Shown piece by piece: positions 37,353 to 49,216 of a DNA stretch of 64,000 bases. This stretch comes from Archilochus colubris (taxonomy: Eukaryota > Chordata > Aves > Apodiformes > Trochilidae), in the NCBI GenBank assembly GCA_023079485.1, contig CM041092.1, positions 2,799,127-2,863,126 on the forward strand. Reading direction: 5' to 3'. The translations under genes were made by a program, and so were the position numbers. How positions within the stretch are numbered: position 1 is the first letter of the stretch; every line of letters starts with the position of its first letter. The notes under the pieces were generated by a model. That model was not told where the DNA came from and did not search any database. It saw nothing but the letters and a program-made list of their open reading frames with translations.

Positions 37353-40300
37353 CTCCCTGATTTCTGATCTGTTTGTCTGGGCAGGTGTGTTTCACCTGTG
37401 AGGATAGGATAGGAAATCATTTTCCACATAGAAATGAATTCAGCTTTTCCATTTCCTACCCTGAGGGGAAAAAAAAAATAGAAGTGAGACAAACCTGTAG
37501 AGAATACCTCCAGCCCTGGTATCTCTTAAAATAACAGATGAAAAAAGAAATTTGAAAGCAAAACGAAGAGATAAAGAAGCATCAGCAGCTCAAACCCCTC
37601 AGGTATTTTACCTTCCAGTGTGCACCATCTGACTGACACACTTCTCCATATGCTGAGGAGGAGAAAGAGCTATTCCCAGCTAACCCACAATTATGCCTTC
37701 ATTATTTCTTTTTAATCTCCTCAGAGTTCCCATAGGGCCTCATATTTGGTTAGATGAATGTCCCTGCAACAGACCAACTTAGAGCTCTGCAAGTCTAGAA
37801 GAAAACTTTCATGTTATGTTTAGTGCAAATGTGGTCCAAAGCTATTTTTATCTTCCTCTTCCTCTCCTTTGCATTCCATTATTAAATTATTTTCAGGGCT
37901 TTTATAGCTTTTGGTCTCTCTTATAAAGCTGAAAGATTTCTTACTCTGGAATAAGAATAATACTCATTTTGGCAATAAGTTTTCCCCATGGTGTTTTTAG
38001 GTTGGTTTGTTGTTTTTTGTGGGGTTCTTTGGTTTGGTTTTGTTTGTTTGTTCTACAGGTGAGTTAATTTTTAGATTTAAAGATTAATTTGGATCACACA
38101 AAATCTTGATTTCACTGAAAGCAATGTTGGGACCAACCACATGGAACATATTTTATTTTACCCTCTGCTCCATGCAGCTCTAACTGAGCTAAAATGATAT
38201 AAAGTGATAAGTATTTTTTGCCTACCTATTCTCTGTGTAAAGTTATTTTGCTTGGGGGCCCAAAGTATAAGCAGTATAGTATTAATATGGGTAAATTGCT
38301 ACAATTATGTTGTACTCCTACATTACCTTTGATGGGATATTTTTGCAAATTGTTTTGTGCAGAATTATTTTTGCCATGGTTACATTGGGAATGTCATTTT
38401 GTGACGAGATGTTTTGAGATGTATATAATGACTTATAATAAACTTTATGGAAAAATCATAAATAAGAGATTAAAATCTTATATATTGTAATGGAATTTTT
38501 TTGCATCATTTTTCTGTACCACCTGTCCTGGTTGCTTGTATTTGAGCATTATCTTTCTTCTGCACTTTGGAGGTTTACTTAGTGAATTTAGTGGTAAAAG
38601 GTGATTGAAAGGCAGGGCTGGCTCTCATTATTTCATGGAATCATGTGTGCTCTGGTGTGGGGGCCAAGAAAATGAATTAATAACTGACCTCAGATTTTGT
38701 TAGCTTAAGGAAACATCTTTGTAGTTACAGGCCCATGCTGAATTTGAGTGAAGTGATTGCTGAAAGCAGAAATCTCTGCAAGTTTTCACCAGGTCAGGGA
38801 AAGTTATCTTCTTCCTCCCCATTATTCTTACTACAAGAAAAAAATATCTCAGAACTGGATCTCCAAAGAGCAGTTTGCATCTAGACATGCAAAAGCCAAA
38901 ATACAGGGAAATAGAGGCAGTGTTGGCTGGAATAAAAGTCTGTGTGATGAAGGGGGGGGGAAAAAACCCCCAGCAATTACAGTGTATTAAAAAGACCACA
39001 TTTCTGCATTTCCAGAAACTTAAAAAAGAAATAAAAACCACGTTTGTGGTTGTACTGCTAACTGGAAGCAGGAGAGGATTGCAACTCTGGAGCAGGGTCA
39101 GACAAAACCTTTTACTGTGGCTTGTGGACCAAGGCTGCAGAAATACACTTAATGGACTGAGAAAGAGGGTGTTGAAAATAGATCTCTGAATGATAATTTG
39201 AAAAAGAAGTTGCCAGTCTCAATAACTTTCTTAAACCCACATCTTAGAAAGTGTTTTTGCTATTTTTGGAACATGATGAAGTCCATCAAAAAGTGCAGTT
39301 TACATGGAGTAAAATAAAGAAATCAAGTTTGTGATTATGGTCTGGCTAAAAATCTTCAGAAAGAGGGGAAATGGTTCTCTGTGAGACAGATTCATCATTG
39401 CTTTTGTGATGGAAGTAGTAGCTATTGGTTATCTTTGTCTTTCATGAAGTGTAACTGTCTCAAGGTGTTTTACTGGGTTGTCCCTTGGTAAAAATTTTAT
39501 TTTTTTTTAAGTGGATTAAAGCCACAATTTAAAGTGCTTAAAGGACACTTGGTTCCCTGAAAGACAATAAAATCAAGAGTTGTTTATCAGGCCATAAACC
39601 ATGACATGGTTTGTTGCTAACCAATGAGGGGTTGTACTCAGTGGGGTATGAGCAGCTCATCTTCACCTCTCACCCCACCCCAGGACAGTCCTAAAGCACA
39701 GCTATGGAGCAGAACTTACTAAATATTTTTTCCATAGTACTTTGAGAATCTCCTAGGTCTGTCTCCAGGCTGCGTTGGTGATGTTGTTTCTGGTTTACAG
39801 CATATTTGCCAAGTGGGGTTTGCTATGGCACTGTTTTTTTGACAAAATAGATGGGAGGAGAAGAACTTCTTCACCCCCCACTAATTTGCTGCCCACTATG
39901 TGTTGCACTTTTTCCTCTTTTTGCCACCTCCTGCTGCTTGCCCAAGGTGATGAAGTGCAGGTGTTTTCTAAAGGCTGACATAGTTATAACTTGAGTTTCT
40001 GTTTTGAATAACCATGAAATAATCAGGTTGAAGATTTGGTAGGTGTGGCTGGGCTGGAAGGAAGGGAAGAAGGATGGTGTTTTATGCTGCTCCTCTCTTA
40101 TTAGAAGGCCATTTAAAATGTGTGGCAAGGATACCCCAGAGACCTGACTTGCTGCTGTCTCCAGTCACCTTTTGGTGATGGGAGGATGCACATTGACATT
40201 GTCATTGGTCCAGCACTAAGGTGGGATGTGACCATTGCCAGTGGATTTTTGGAGAGACAGCAGTCTCTGGAAAGCAAACCACGGATGTACAGCATGCCCT

Positions 40301-40800
40301 GTGATTTTACTGTGCATAATTTTCAGCACCCTTCCCCCAGCTTGTTTGGGTTTTTAATTTCAGTTGTAGTGGTGTTAATCTAGTGGTAACTTCTCTTGCA
40401 AGTTCATTCCTACCCCTAGGCTCAGTCTCTTAAGGACACACTGTGAACCGATGCTTAATTAACCATCTGCCTCCCCAAGAAGAGCTTCCTACAATCCTGA
40501 AGTGGCTCTTGATAGAGGAAAAGGCAGTTTTGTTATTATAATAACTCATTTTATATTGCTGAAGCATGCTTTGTGTCATTGCAGGAGTGGTTGGGGGGAA
40601 CACCATCTCAGTGACCTTTTGAGGGTCCCCATTTTGCTAAGATTTTATGTCTTGGAGGTGAAGGCTAAGGACTTTGAAGGAGTTAATAATCCTATTTCTA
40701 AAGCTCTGTGTTTGGTTGTTTGGGTTTTTTTTCCTTGGTGATGAGCAATATTAGCTTAAGATCTGAAAATCCATCAACTCAAAAGCCCCAACTTGTGGAC

Positions 40801-40834
40801 CTTAAACCCAGACTCAGCTCTTAAACCCAGACTC
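40801..40834. repeat. Short direct duplication, 19-bp period
   Basis: The 15-mer CTTAAACCCAGACTC occurs at 40801-40815 and 40820-40834. It is a small local tandem duplication with no apparent function. Confidence 0.8.
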
Positions 40835-41399
40835 TTGCTCTAACTCACTTTGTATATAAAGCCTCAACTTAAGCAGGGACAGCAAAATTTAAGTTTTCAA
40901 AAGGATTTAATGAAATTTCCAGTTCAAGTTGTGCTGGGAGGGTGATGTTATGTACTCATGGAGAGTTCCAAGTTGTGCCCCCGTGTTGGGCGGAGCACGG
41001 AAACGCGGGTGGTTGGATTTTTGGGTCTGGATATCACTCAGCAAAAGGAAATGAACACATAGGACTAATATTTAAAGATAATTATGCCAGTTCCTCAGCC
41101 TAAATACCCTGGAATCTACAAAGACAGCTCCTAGACAAAGGGGACACGGGTAAAATTCCCTGCCATAGATTTTTCCATTCGTAATGACAGGAACATCTCT
41201 CTCAATATTACTGAGCTAATGAAGGAATAGATCTGCTGTGAAGTTCCTAGGAGGCTCATTTTCTTGAGTACAGTAGTAAAAGTTAGCTGATGAATGACCT
41301 AAACTGCTTAATGCTTCTACTTATAACTTCTGAGCAGCAAGGCGTATCTAGGAGAGTACTGAAGGAGTTATCCTCAGGAGGCCCCAGTGTCCTTGTAGG

Positions 41400-41715
41400 T
41401 TGTCAGAGTCAATGAGCCAGGTTTATTTCAAATGGCTCCTTAAATGAACATTTATTTTGTGCCAGTAACACGTTTTTGATTAACAGCTCCTTTTGACTAA
41501 TTTGCTTCCCAAAACAGCCCAATAAAGGACTCGTTTAAAACATAATTAAAAGCATGTTATTGCTAGTAGTTAATACTGATTAAAACAGGCATTAAGACAA
41601 TTATCGTTGAAGGAAAGTAAGCACCCTGTAGTTAGTATAGAATCCATTCTTACAGGTTTTATGCATTGCATGCAGAAGTGGGCTGCCTGCCAAATATCTA
41701 GAAGTTCTTATTTGA
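41400..41715. promoter_or_regulatory. Candidate conserved non-coding element
   Basis: Repeat-free AT-rich sequence with several homeodomain-like cores (ATAATTAAA, GATTAACAG, TTAATACTGATTAAAA) and an ATGCATTGCATGCA motif near 41659. No coding frame. This is a guess from texture only: it resembles vertebrate enhancer-type conserved sequence, but conservation was not tested. Confidence 0.25.
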
Positions 41716-43418
41716 CACATATTTGTATCAAAACTGGATTCCAATTAATATTTTTTTTTAATGGAAAAGCGATCTGACAATATTTCTGTTGGCTACTTGG
41801 GTTTTGGTCTCTAGAACACAAGCTTCCTTTTAACAAGTTAAGGCTTTCTCCTTCCTACTTACTAAACTGACTAATAAGAAAGAAGAATCCCTGTTACTGT
41901 GCCTTGTATGGATAATTTAAAGAATGAGACTTCTTACCTGGACTAAAGATCTTCCATCTTTATTTTGTGCCTCTGAAACTTTACACTAGAAATTAATTAT
42001 TTCTTTTTTAATTTTTTTTTTTCTTCATGTTTTGTCTGTGTTTGTGTTTTAAAAAGCACAACCAAAATGCTGTCTGAGAGGGGTGATAATTTCTTTTTTA
42101 TTTTTATTTTTTTAGGCACATATATGGAGGTGAGTCTGAAAATTGTAAGGATTTAATGTTTTGTGATGGAGGTTTTCTGTTGGGGATTGGGGTTTTTTCA
42201 TTTGTTAAACTTTTTTTTTTTTTTTTTTATCTGAGTGCCCAGGGTCTTTGGTTCAAATATATCCTGAATTCATCTGAAAATACAAACAGAAATGATGTAA
42301 TTTTCTGATTATTAAAAAAATGAAATATTCTCTATTGGAGTGAAATATTAAAGATACTACTTTAAGATCAGGGGTTCCAATTGTGACCCAGTAGCTCCAT
42401 TAAAATTACTGCAGAGAAAGTAAACATAAAATTGAGATCTTTACATGAAATTTCAACTTCCCCTTTAACACGTGCATTTCTGTTTTGATTCCTTCATATC
42501 TCATCTCATATTAATTTAACAAGTCACTAACAATGGATGAAGACCTCTGAAGTTATTTTAGCAGTTAATACATCAGCTTAAAATTGAGGAATTTTAAGTA
42601 AGGACTTAATTTCAGCATTGGTTTCACCTTTTTCTGCCTTACTTCAAGACAGTAATAATGTTGGAGGTGGACCAGAATTATTGCACTCTTAAAAATGGAC
42701 TAAGAAAATTTGGTTCTTGTTTCCACGTGTGTATTCTATTATGTTGGGAGCTTAAATTTTCATTTTTAATTGAAAAAAAAAAATAGGAAATTAATATATT
42801 CTAGGTGTTGAGCACATAGTTTTGCACCTTTGGCTGTTTGAAGCATGAGTGTACTTTGAGGTATCACATTATTTTGGGTTGATGAGGGGGAGCTGTCAAG
42901 GATCTGATGCATTCTCAGGGGCCAAAGCTTTGAGTTGGAGATAAACGCTGCCTGGTGTGTCTGGAGCAGGTTAAGAATGAGGTGTTACAGGAGCTTTAAA
43001 GTCTGGCGGACTTCCCACATAATTTGCTTTCTTCAGTGTATGCTCTCTGGAAGCAGCCTCCCAACCTGAACTGGTGGTGGTGGGTCCAACATCTTCTGCT
43101 TTCCAGGTTTCCCCAGTGATGTCAGCTTTAAAGACAAGGAGTGTGTCCATTTTTCCTCAAATCGTAGAACTACTGGAGACAAAACCAAGCTGCCATGAGG
43201 AAGAACAGCTTAAGGACATAATGTTGACTCTAATCCTGTGACTGTGACACGGGCTGATGGGTTTGAGGAAAAAGCTGGAGATTGTCTGGAGCTGCTTTTC
43301 CCCAGCATCAGCTATTTCTGGAAGGAAGATAGGAGGCTTTTGAGCTTGTGGGTTGATGCTGCAAGCAGACCACGGGTGATTGTTTGTGCCATGCTGGTGC
43401 TTGGTGCCCATGTGCTCA

Positions 43419-44362
43419 AACATGTTGGGATCAGTGTTGAGCCCAGTTCTGTTCAATATCTTCATTGATGATTTAGATGAGGGGATTGAGTCCATCATCA
43501 GCAAATTTGCAGATGACACTAAGCTGGGGGGGAAGTGTGGATCAGCTGGAAGGCAGGAGGGCTCTGCAGAGGGACCTGGACAGACTGGAGAGTTGGGCTG
43601 ATTCCAATGGGATGAGGTTCAACACGGCCAAGTGCCGGGTCCTGCACTTTGGCCACAACAACCCATGGGGAGCTCGAGGCTGGGCACAGAGTGGCAGAAA
43701 GGGACCTGGGAGTCTGGATTGACAGGAAGCTGAACAGGAGCCAGCAGTGTGCTCAGGTGGCCAAGAAGGCCAATGGCATCCTGGCCTGGCTCAGGAACAG
43801 TGTGGCCAGCAGGTCCAGGGAAGGGATTCTGCCCCTGTGCTCAGCCCTGGTGAGGCCACAGCTTGAGTCCTGTGTCCAGTTCTGGGCCCCTCAGCTCAGG
43901 AAGGAGATTGAGGTGCTGGAGCAGGTCCAAAGGAGGGCAACTAGGCTGGTGAAGGGACTTAAGCAAATATCCTATGAAGAGAGGCTGAGGGAGCTGGGGG
44001 TGTTGAGGCTGGAGAAGAGGAGGCTCAGGGGAGACCTCATCACTCTCTCCAACTCCCTGAAAGGAGGTTGGAGCCAGGGGGGGGTTGGGCTCTTTTCCCA
44101 GGCAACTCTCAGCAAGACAAGAGGGCAGGGTCTCAAGTTGTGCCAGGGAGGTTTAGGTTGGAGATGAGAAAGAATTTCTTTCTGGAGAGGGTGATCAGGC
44201 ATTGGAATGGGCTGCCCAGGGAAGTAGTGGATTCTCCGTGTCTGGAGCTATTTCCAAAGAGCCTGGATGTGGCACTGAGTGCCATGGGCTGGGAACCACG
44301 GGGGGAGTGGATCAAGGGTTGGACTTGATGATCTCTGAGGTCCCTTCCAACCCAGCCAATTC
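43419..44362 (+). mobile_element. CR1 LINE, young lineage, longest copy with RT motif
   Basis: About 945 bases, the longest CR1 here. It starts inside the reverse-transcriptase domain ([16 protein letters not shown]) and contains the catalytic motif FADD at 43505-43516, followed by TKLGG. This is typical of CR1-clade ORF2, which copies element RNA at nicked target DNA. The frame is then broken three times: just after KLGG (about 43530), near 43670, and at about 44146, where a base is missing from the G run of 'gtgccagggagg'. It ends in the usual 'tcccttccaacccagccaat', but the ATTCTATG tail is replaced by 'tcaattcagg'. It is a dead copy, and the 5' boundary is approximate. Confidence 0.95.
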
Positions 44363-45248
44363 AATTCAGGATTCCTTGCTCATCAGTCGAGATGGCTCAA
44401 GCATCTGTTACACTTTGCTGTGGCGGATTAAAAAAGAAACATAAACTAAACAAACACATCCCTGAGCAGGCTGGGATCTGCTCTCCCATGGGGACACCAA
44501 AGGCACCAGCATCTGCTTTGCACAAACCAGAACCAACAAGGGTGGCAATTTGGCACTTGGATGCTTTGTGTTTCTCCTCCGTGCACCTCCACTCAGGAAA
44601 ATGGGAATTTTCCATGACTTGTAGGCCAAATCTAGAAAGAAAGGGACATGGCAAGGGGTTAGTAGCTCACTTGGCCAGTGGCCACAGAGCTTCTGAAGGC
44701 TGTATTTGGGTGGAAGTGTAATATTTGGGATGTAGAAGTGAAGGGAAGCACTCCTGTAGGCCAACTCATGTATACCTGAAGCCATCTCTGAAAATGCAAC
44801 ATCTCTGAACCTGCTTCCAACATAGAACCTTGCTGCTCTCCGTGGCTGGAGGTTAGGCCTGTGATCTAGGTGGAAAGAGAGACCACTTTGTGGAGAAGTA
44901 ATAATGGCATTGAATATATTAAAAGCTCCTAATTATTTTTTTTTCCCAGTTATTCTTCTGAAAATATCAGATGAGTATGTAATCCTCTGGGGGGAACTAA
45001 CATCTCTCTCAGTTTATCTGTTTTAATTAAACTGTTAGTTAATTCTTGATTCTTGGGTGGAAAGAAAGGGAAAGAAATCATCTGAAATTATTCAGTTACT
45101 GTAGTTTAATGGATTTTTAACAATTACAGAATGAAAAGCAACAAAAATAAATAATACAGTTGTTAAAACTAATAATGTAACAAAAGTAAAAAGACATCCC
45201 CGTAGGCTGGGAGATGTATTAAAAAGAGCAAGCAAACCCCAACAACCC
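44363..45248. other. Unique spacer between CR1 and LTR remnant
   Basis: No gene recognised. Frames on both strands (to 125 codons at 44408-44785, minus) show no known domain. A T run at 44936-44944 is present. Confidence 0.5.
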
Positions 45249-45930
45249 TACAAAGACCCAGCCAGCTTTCTTGTTTTCCCAGTAGAAGGTCTGACTATTA
45301 ATAAAACAATTACAAGAACATCTGAGGAGTGGTGGATGTGGTGCCATTTCTGATAGCAGAGGTGGCTCATGGAGTTATCTTCTGCAGAGGTCCCTTTGCT
45401 CCAAAATGCCTGACCCACCTCAGGCCAGCAGTGAACAAAAGATCCTGAAGGACTTTGTTCCATTGGAAGAGGGGAAGAGTGTGAGGAATCCTCCTTCCTG
45501 AGGAGGAAGGAGTGGAAGAAAACAACCTCTGAGGTCTGGACTTTAAACCCCATCTTCTGTCCCCCATGCTGCTGGGGGGAAGAAGGTAGAGGTATGGAGA
45601 ATAAAGTACTTTGGGGGAGAAGAAAGGGGTGGGGAAAAGTATTTAAGCTCTGCTTTGTCTTTTCTCTTTGCCTTGTTCTAATTTGATTAATGAACTAATA
45701 ATAATAAACTAATAACTATAACTAATATAACTAATATAACTAATAAACTAATTTGTTGGGGTTTTTTCCCCCCAGGTTGGGTCTCTTTTGCCCCTGAGCC
45801 TAACTGGTGAGTGAAAACCTCCCAGCCCTTGTTCTAGGTGGATTTCCTCCTTGCCATCCTGTAATGAGGGAGGAGGAGTGAGGGGCAATGTGGGCTTCTG
45901 TTATCAGCCAGGCTCAAAACATGAAATTAA
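45249..45930 (+). mobile_element. Degraded endogenous-retrovirus LTR remnant
   Basis: A non-coding retroviral LTR in plus orientation. In order: a TATA-like AGTATTTAAGC at 45638-45648, an AATAAA polyadenylation signal at 45703-45708 in a stretch of imperfect ACTAATA repeats, a U5-like part 'cccctgagcctaactggtga', and a 3' end 'gttatcagccaggctcaa' resembling the ends of avian LTRs. The final CA and a target duplication are not preserved ('catgaaatta' at the end), and the 5' boundary is a guess. No internal viral genes are adjacent. The family assignment is inference from recalled avian LTR texture. Confidence 0.5.
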
Positions 45931-48863
45931 GGGAGGAAATAAATTGAGACTTTTGAAAGTGTAGCAAAAAAAAAAAAAAAAAAAAGTGATGAATGGAAGC
46001 TGGATTTAGTTTTCAACTGCAGGTGAGGATTTGGCAGAGAATTAAGACATGGTGGCTTCTTCCAGTCCTGGCAAATGACCCTGGTGACAGGAGAAGAGGT
46101 GAGGAAGGGAAAAAAGGGGCTGGTGGAGTCCAGGCAGTTGGTGCTGCTGCTGGAGCTTTGCACCTCTTCAAGAAAACTGTAAGTTAGCTAAGATTTATAG
46201 GAAGACTTGGGGGTAGCCTGTTGTGAAGAGATGAACCATTGAACAGTGGTTGAACAGCATGGTGCTGGGCTCAGAAAGGCAACACCAGGAAGAACTTTTG
46301 GGAATAATAAGGAAGAGGAAGTTTGAGGATGATGCGTTTGAGGAATAGACATTGGCGTGGACTGCATGGGCTAGGGTAACGTGTCAGTGACTAGGAAGTT
46401 CAGGTTCTGCCTGGAAACCAGAAAGAAATCTTGATTTTGGGAAGAATGGTTTCACTGGGCTGAAGAGATTGAGATTTCTATAAATTTGAGAGAGAAACAG
46501 CAATCTGCCACCAGCACAAGGTGCTGGATTCCTGCAGAGCTCCCTCTGGCCTTGCAAGAAGATGAGGAAGGACAAATTTGGGAGGAAAAAGAATGAGAAA
46601 AGAAACAGCATTGCAGTGTTGGGTTTTTTTTTCCCCCAATGAAAACCTGTTCCTTAAGAGATGTGCAGGCAGCAGACAAGCCCAGCATGGAGATGAGCTG
46701 TGAAAGTGGAGGGAATTATTTGACCTGAGGACTCAATGGAGGTATCAATGAAGCAGTGTGATGGCTTTGTCCCTGGATGCTCCTTTCCTCAGGGCTCTTC
46801 TTTGGCTGGAAAGGGAGTTGAGCAATTGCCAGGCTGGTGGGACATGGGTGCAAATGTAGGAACACCCCAGCTCATGCTGTCAGGTTCACAGCTAGCAGGA
46901 AGAAGTAGTAAGGACCATCCAGGTCCCAGAGCAGGCAGCAAGGATTAATTGTAGGGATGAGAGAGAACTGGGAAAAAATTTCTGCGTGTGACTTGAGTCA
47001 GATAAAGCAAAGGCCACGAGCAAGGACATGGACAGCTATGCAGAACCCTTCCTGCTTCAGCCCTGCCTTCCCAAGGCACTTTGAGCTTCCTCTATTTGCA
47101 AGTGAAAATTGTAATTTTATTTAAATAAAGCCTGGCTTTCTTGTGTTGAAAAGACTTTTAGTCTTTAGGGATCTCACTGTAGGTGATGGCTTCAGCAGAT
47201 CCACTTCAAAGCTTTGGCAGATTCAGTGTCCTATCATAGCATTTACTAATTAGTGAAGCTGTGGGCCAAATTCCTGTGGGATATAACCCAACAGACTAGT
47301 ATTATACTGGGATTAGGCCAGTAAACCAAAACTGTAAACCTGCATACACAGAAGTCCATGGCAAATTTCCAGTCAATGCCAGTAAATGTAGGCTTGGACT
47401 TAATGAGATTGGAAAAAAAAAAATCTTGTGAATATTCTAAGGTTGCAAATAATAATATCTGGAGCTTTTTTATATCAGAAGGAGAAAAAATGTTTGCTTC
47501 TTTTGTATTAAATAGGAATGTGAAACCTCCCCTCTGATTATTTTTGTGTTTGTTCCAATTAAAAGTAAAAAGGAGGTGTATAAAGTGTATATACTTATAT
47601 AAAAAGGGGGATTTCTCACTTGTGTGCAGAAGGGGAGGAAAAAAAGTACTAATCTTTCAAGAGAAAATGGGGAGAAAACTGGTACACAGTAGAATAAACC
47701 AATTATTGAGCATCTTGATGTGTAGCACTATTGCTGGTGTCAGAGGCATTTAGAATTAGCCAGGCTGTTACAAATGAAAATGAAGTGTGTATCTCTCCCA
47801 GAACTTGAAAATGAAAAGTATTCAGCTCTGAGTGGCTGTGGTTTGACACCTTTGCTTCCACACCCACTCAGAAAGCAATTGCATATGAAAACGTTTGAGA
47901 TGTCTTTGCAGTGGCAAAACTCAGTTCTGCTTGGGCTAATAAGACCCTGATTTTTTTTTTTTTTATTTTATTTTTTTTTCCTGCTTTTTAGAAGGAGGAG
48001 TGTATCTGAAAGGAGAAATTGGATGCTGAGCTTTTGTTGTGATAGCTCTAAGACTGTATTTTGGCTTAGAGTTCTGAGGCTCCATTTGAAGAAGGGAAAA
48101 AAAAAAAAGAAAGAAACCAGCAGAAATGATTCAGGTGTCAAACAAAAACCTCTTCCAAGAATAAGATTTATTTCACTCTGTAACCCTTTGCCAGAAGTTT
48201 GTGTTTTTGGGAAATGAAAATTTCTGTCTTGGTGGTATTAGTAAAGCAAAACCAGCTGAGCACAGTCAAACAATGGACAGAGAGTTTGTCTCTGCTAATT
48301 TTGAATTTTCTGGCTTCTGTCACTGTATGTCACAACTATAATTATTATTTAAACATAGAGGTGAACTGCAAAACATAAATGAAACTTTAGCTGAGAAATG
48401 CTGTGTGAAAGAAAAGGTCCTGCTTGCTTGTGGAAACCTTCAGCATGTCTGCACACTTTAATTTCTCCTGGGTTCAAGCTTTGTATCTGAAATTACCCTG
48501 GTGTAATGACAAGATCCCAATGGAATATATATCCATCAAAAAAAGGAGTTTCTAAGGTGGATGTTGGGGAGTGTGGACACTTGGACCAGGAGAATGGTGA
48601 GCAGAGATTTACTGTCTTGGCAGAGACTCAGCCTTGTCCTCACCTGAGAGCCTGATCAGGTGCTGGAAGTGTTGGGCTTTCCTCCTGCCTTCCAGTTGAC
48701 AGCTTGTGTGATCCAGTTAAAGTGCAGCACTCCAGTTAAACCATAAATCTGTGGGTTTGTGCTTCTCTAGCATGGAAAAGTTCACCTTATAACCCAATTA
48801 ACTTTTTTTAATAATAAAAAAGAAACAAAGACTGAAGAATGGGGTTCCCTACACAGGGACAGG
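45931..48863. other. Unique non-coding DNA
   Basis: No gene recognised. It contains an A run at 45966-45985 and a T run at 47950-47964. Open frames are all below 80 codons and unremarkable. Confidence 0.55.
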
Positions 48864-48918
48864 AGTTGGAGTTTATGATCCTGATGGGTCCCTTCCAACT
48901 TGGCAGATTCTATAATTA
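48864..48918 (+). mobile_element. CR1 3' end fragment
   Basis: About 55 bases: 'gttggagtttatgatcctga', then 'gggtcccttccaacttgg' and a decayed tail 'agattctataatta'. This is the conserved CR1 3' terminus only, an extremely truncated or eroded insertion. Confidence 0.75.
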
Positions 48919-49140
48919 CATGACTATAGCAGCATCAAAAACATAATCTATGTAGATAGTTCTATTTTGAAGTTGGTAATTTGGAATAACATGACTTTAT
49001 ATGACTTTAAACTGGATTCACTTGGGTGTTTCCAAAGGTTGGGTTTTAGGACTGTTGATGGTCTGCAATGTTTGCCCTTCTCAACCTTTGGGAATATTGG
49101 CAAGAATTGTTTAAACTCTTGCAGGTTTGTGAAAATGATG
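48919..49140. other. Unique DNA 5' of the minisatellite
   Basis: No gene or repeat recognised. Confidence 0.5.
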
Positions 49141-49216
49141 CAGGGATCTTGCAGGGATCTTGCAGGGATCTTGCAGGGATCTTGCAGGGATCTTGCAGGG
49201 ATCTTGCAGGGATCTT
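49141..49216 (+). repeat. 11-bp minisatellite, about 7 identical units
   Basis: The unit CAGGGATCTTG is repeated 6.9 times without a single mismatch over 76 bases. The perfect identity implies recent expansion or ongoing slippage. Because 11 is not a multiple of 3, each strand translates as an 11-residue cycle in all frames, which explains the repetitive short open frames here. They are not genes. Confidence 0.97.

Larger units (their letters stand above)
36890..43418. other. Unique non-coding DNA
   Basis: No gene recognised. It contains a TA repeat (37312-37349), G/T-rich tracts near 37998-38055, a stretch with 3'-UTR-like texture and an AATAAA at about 38438, a CpG micro-cluster at 40978-41013, a candidate conserved element at 41400-41715, and a T run at 42209-42228. 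Open frames reach about 113 codons (38700-39041, minus) without recognisable features. Confidence 0.5.

Noticed and set aside
43649..44167. 172-codon plus-strand open frame as a host gene
   Set aside because: It is the C-terminal remnant of CR1 ORF2 inside a truncated, frameshifted element.
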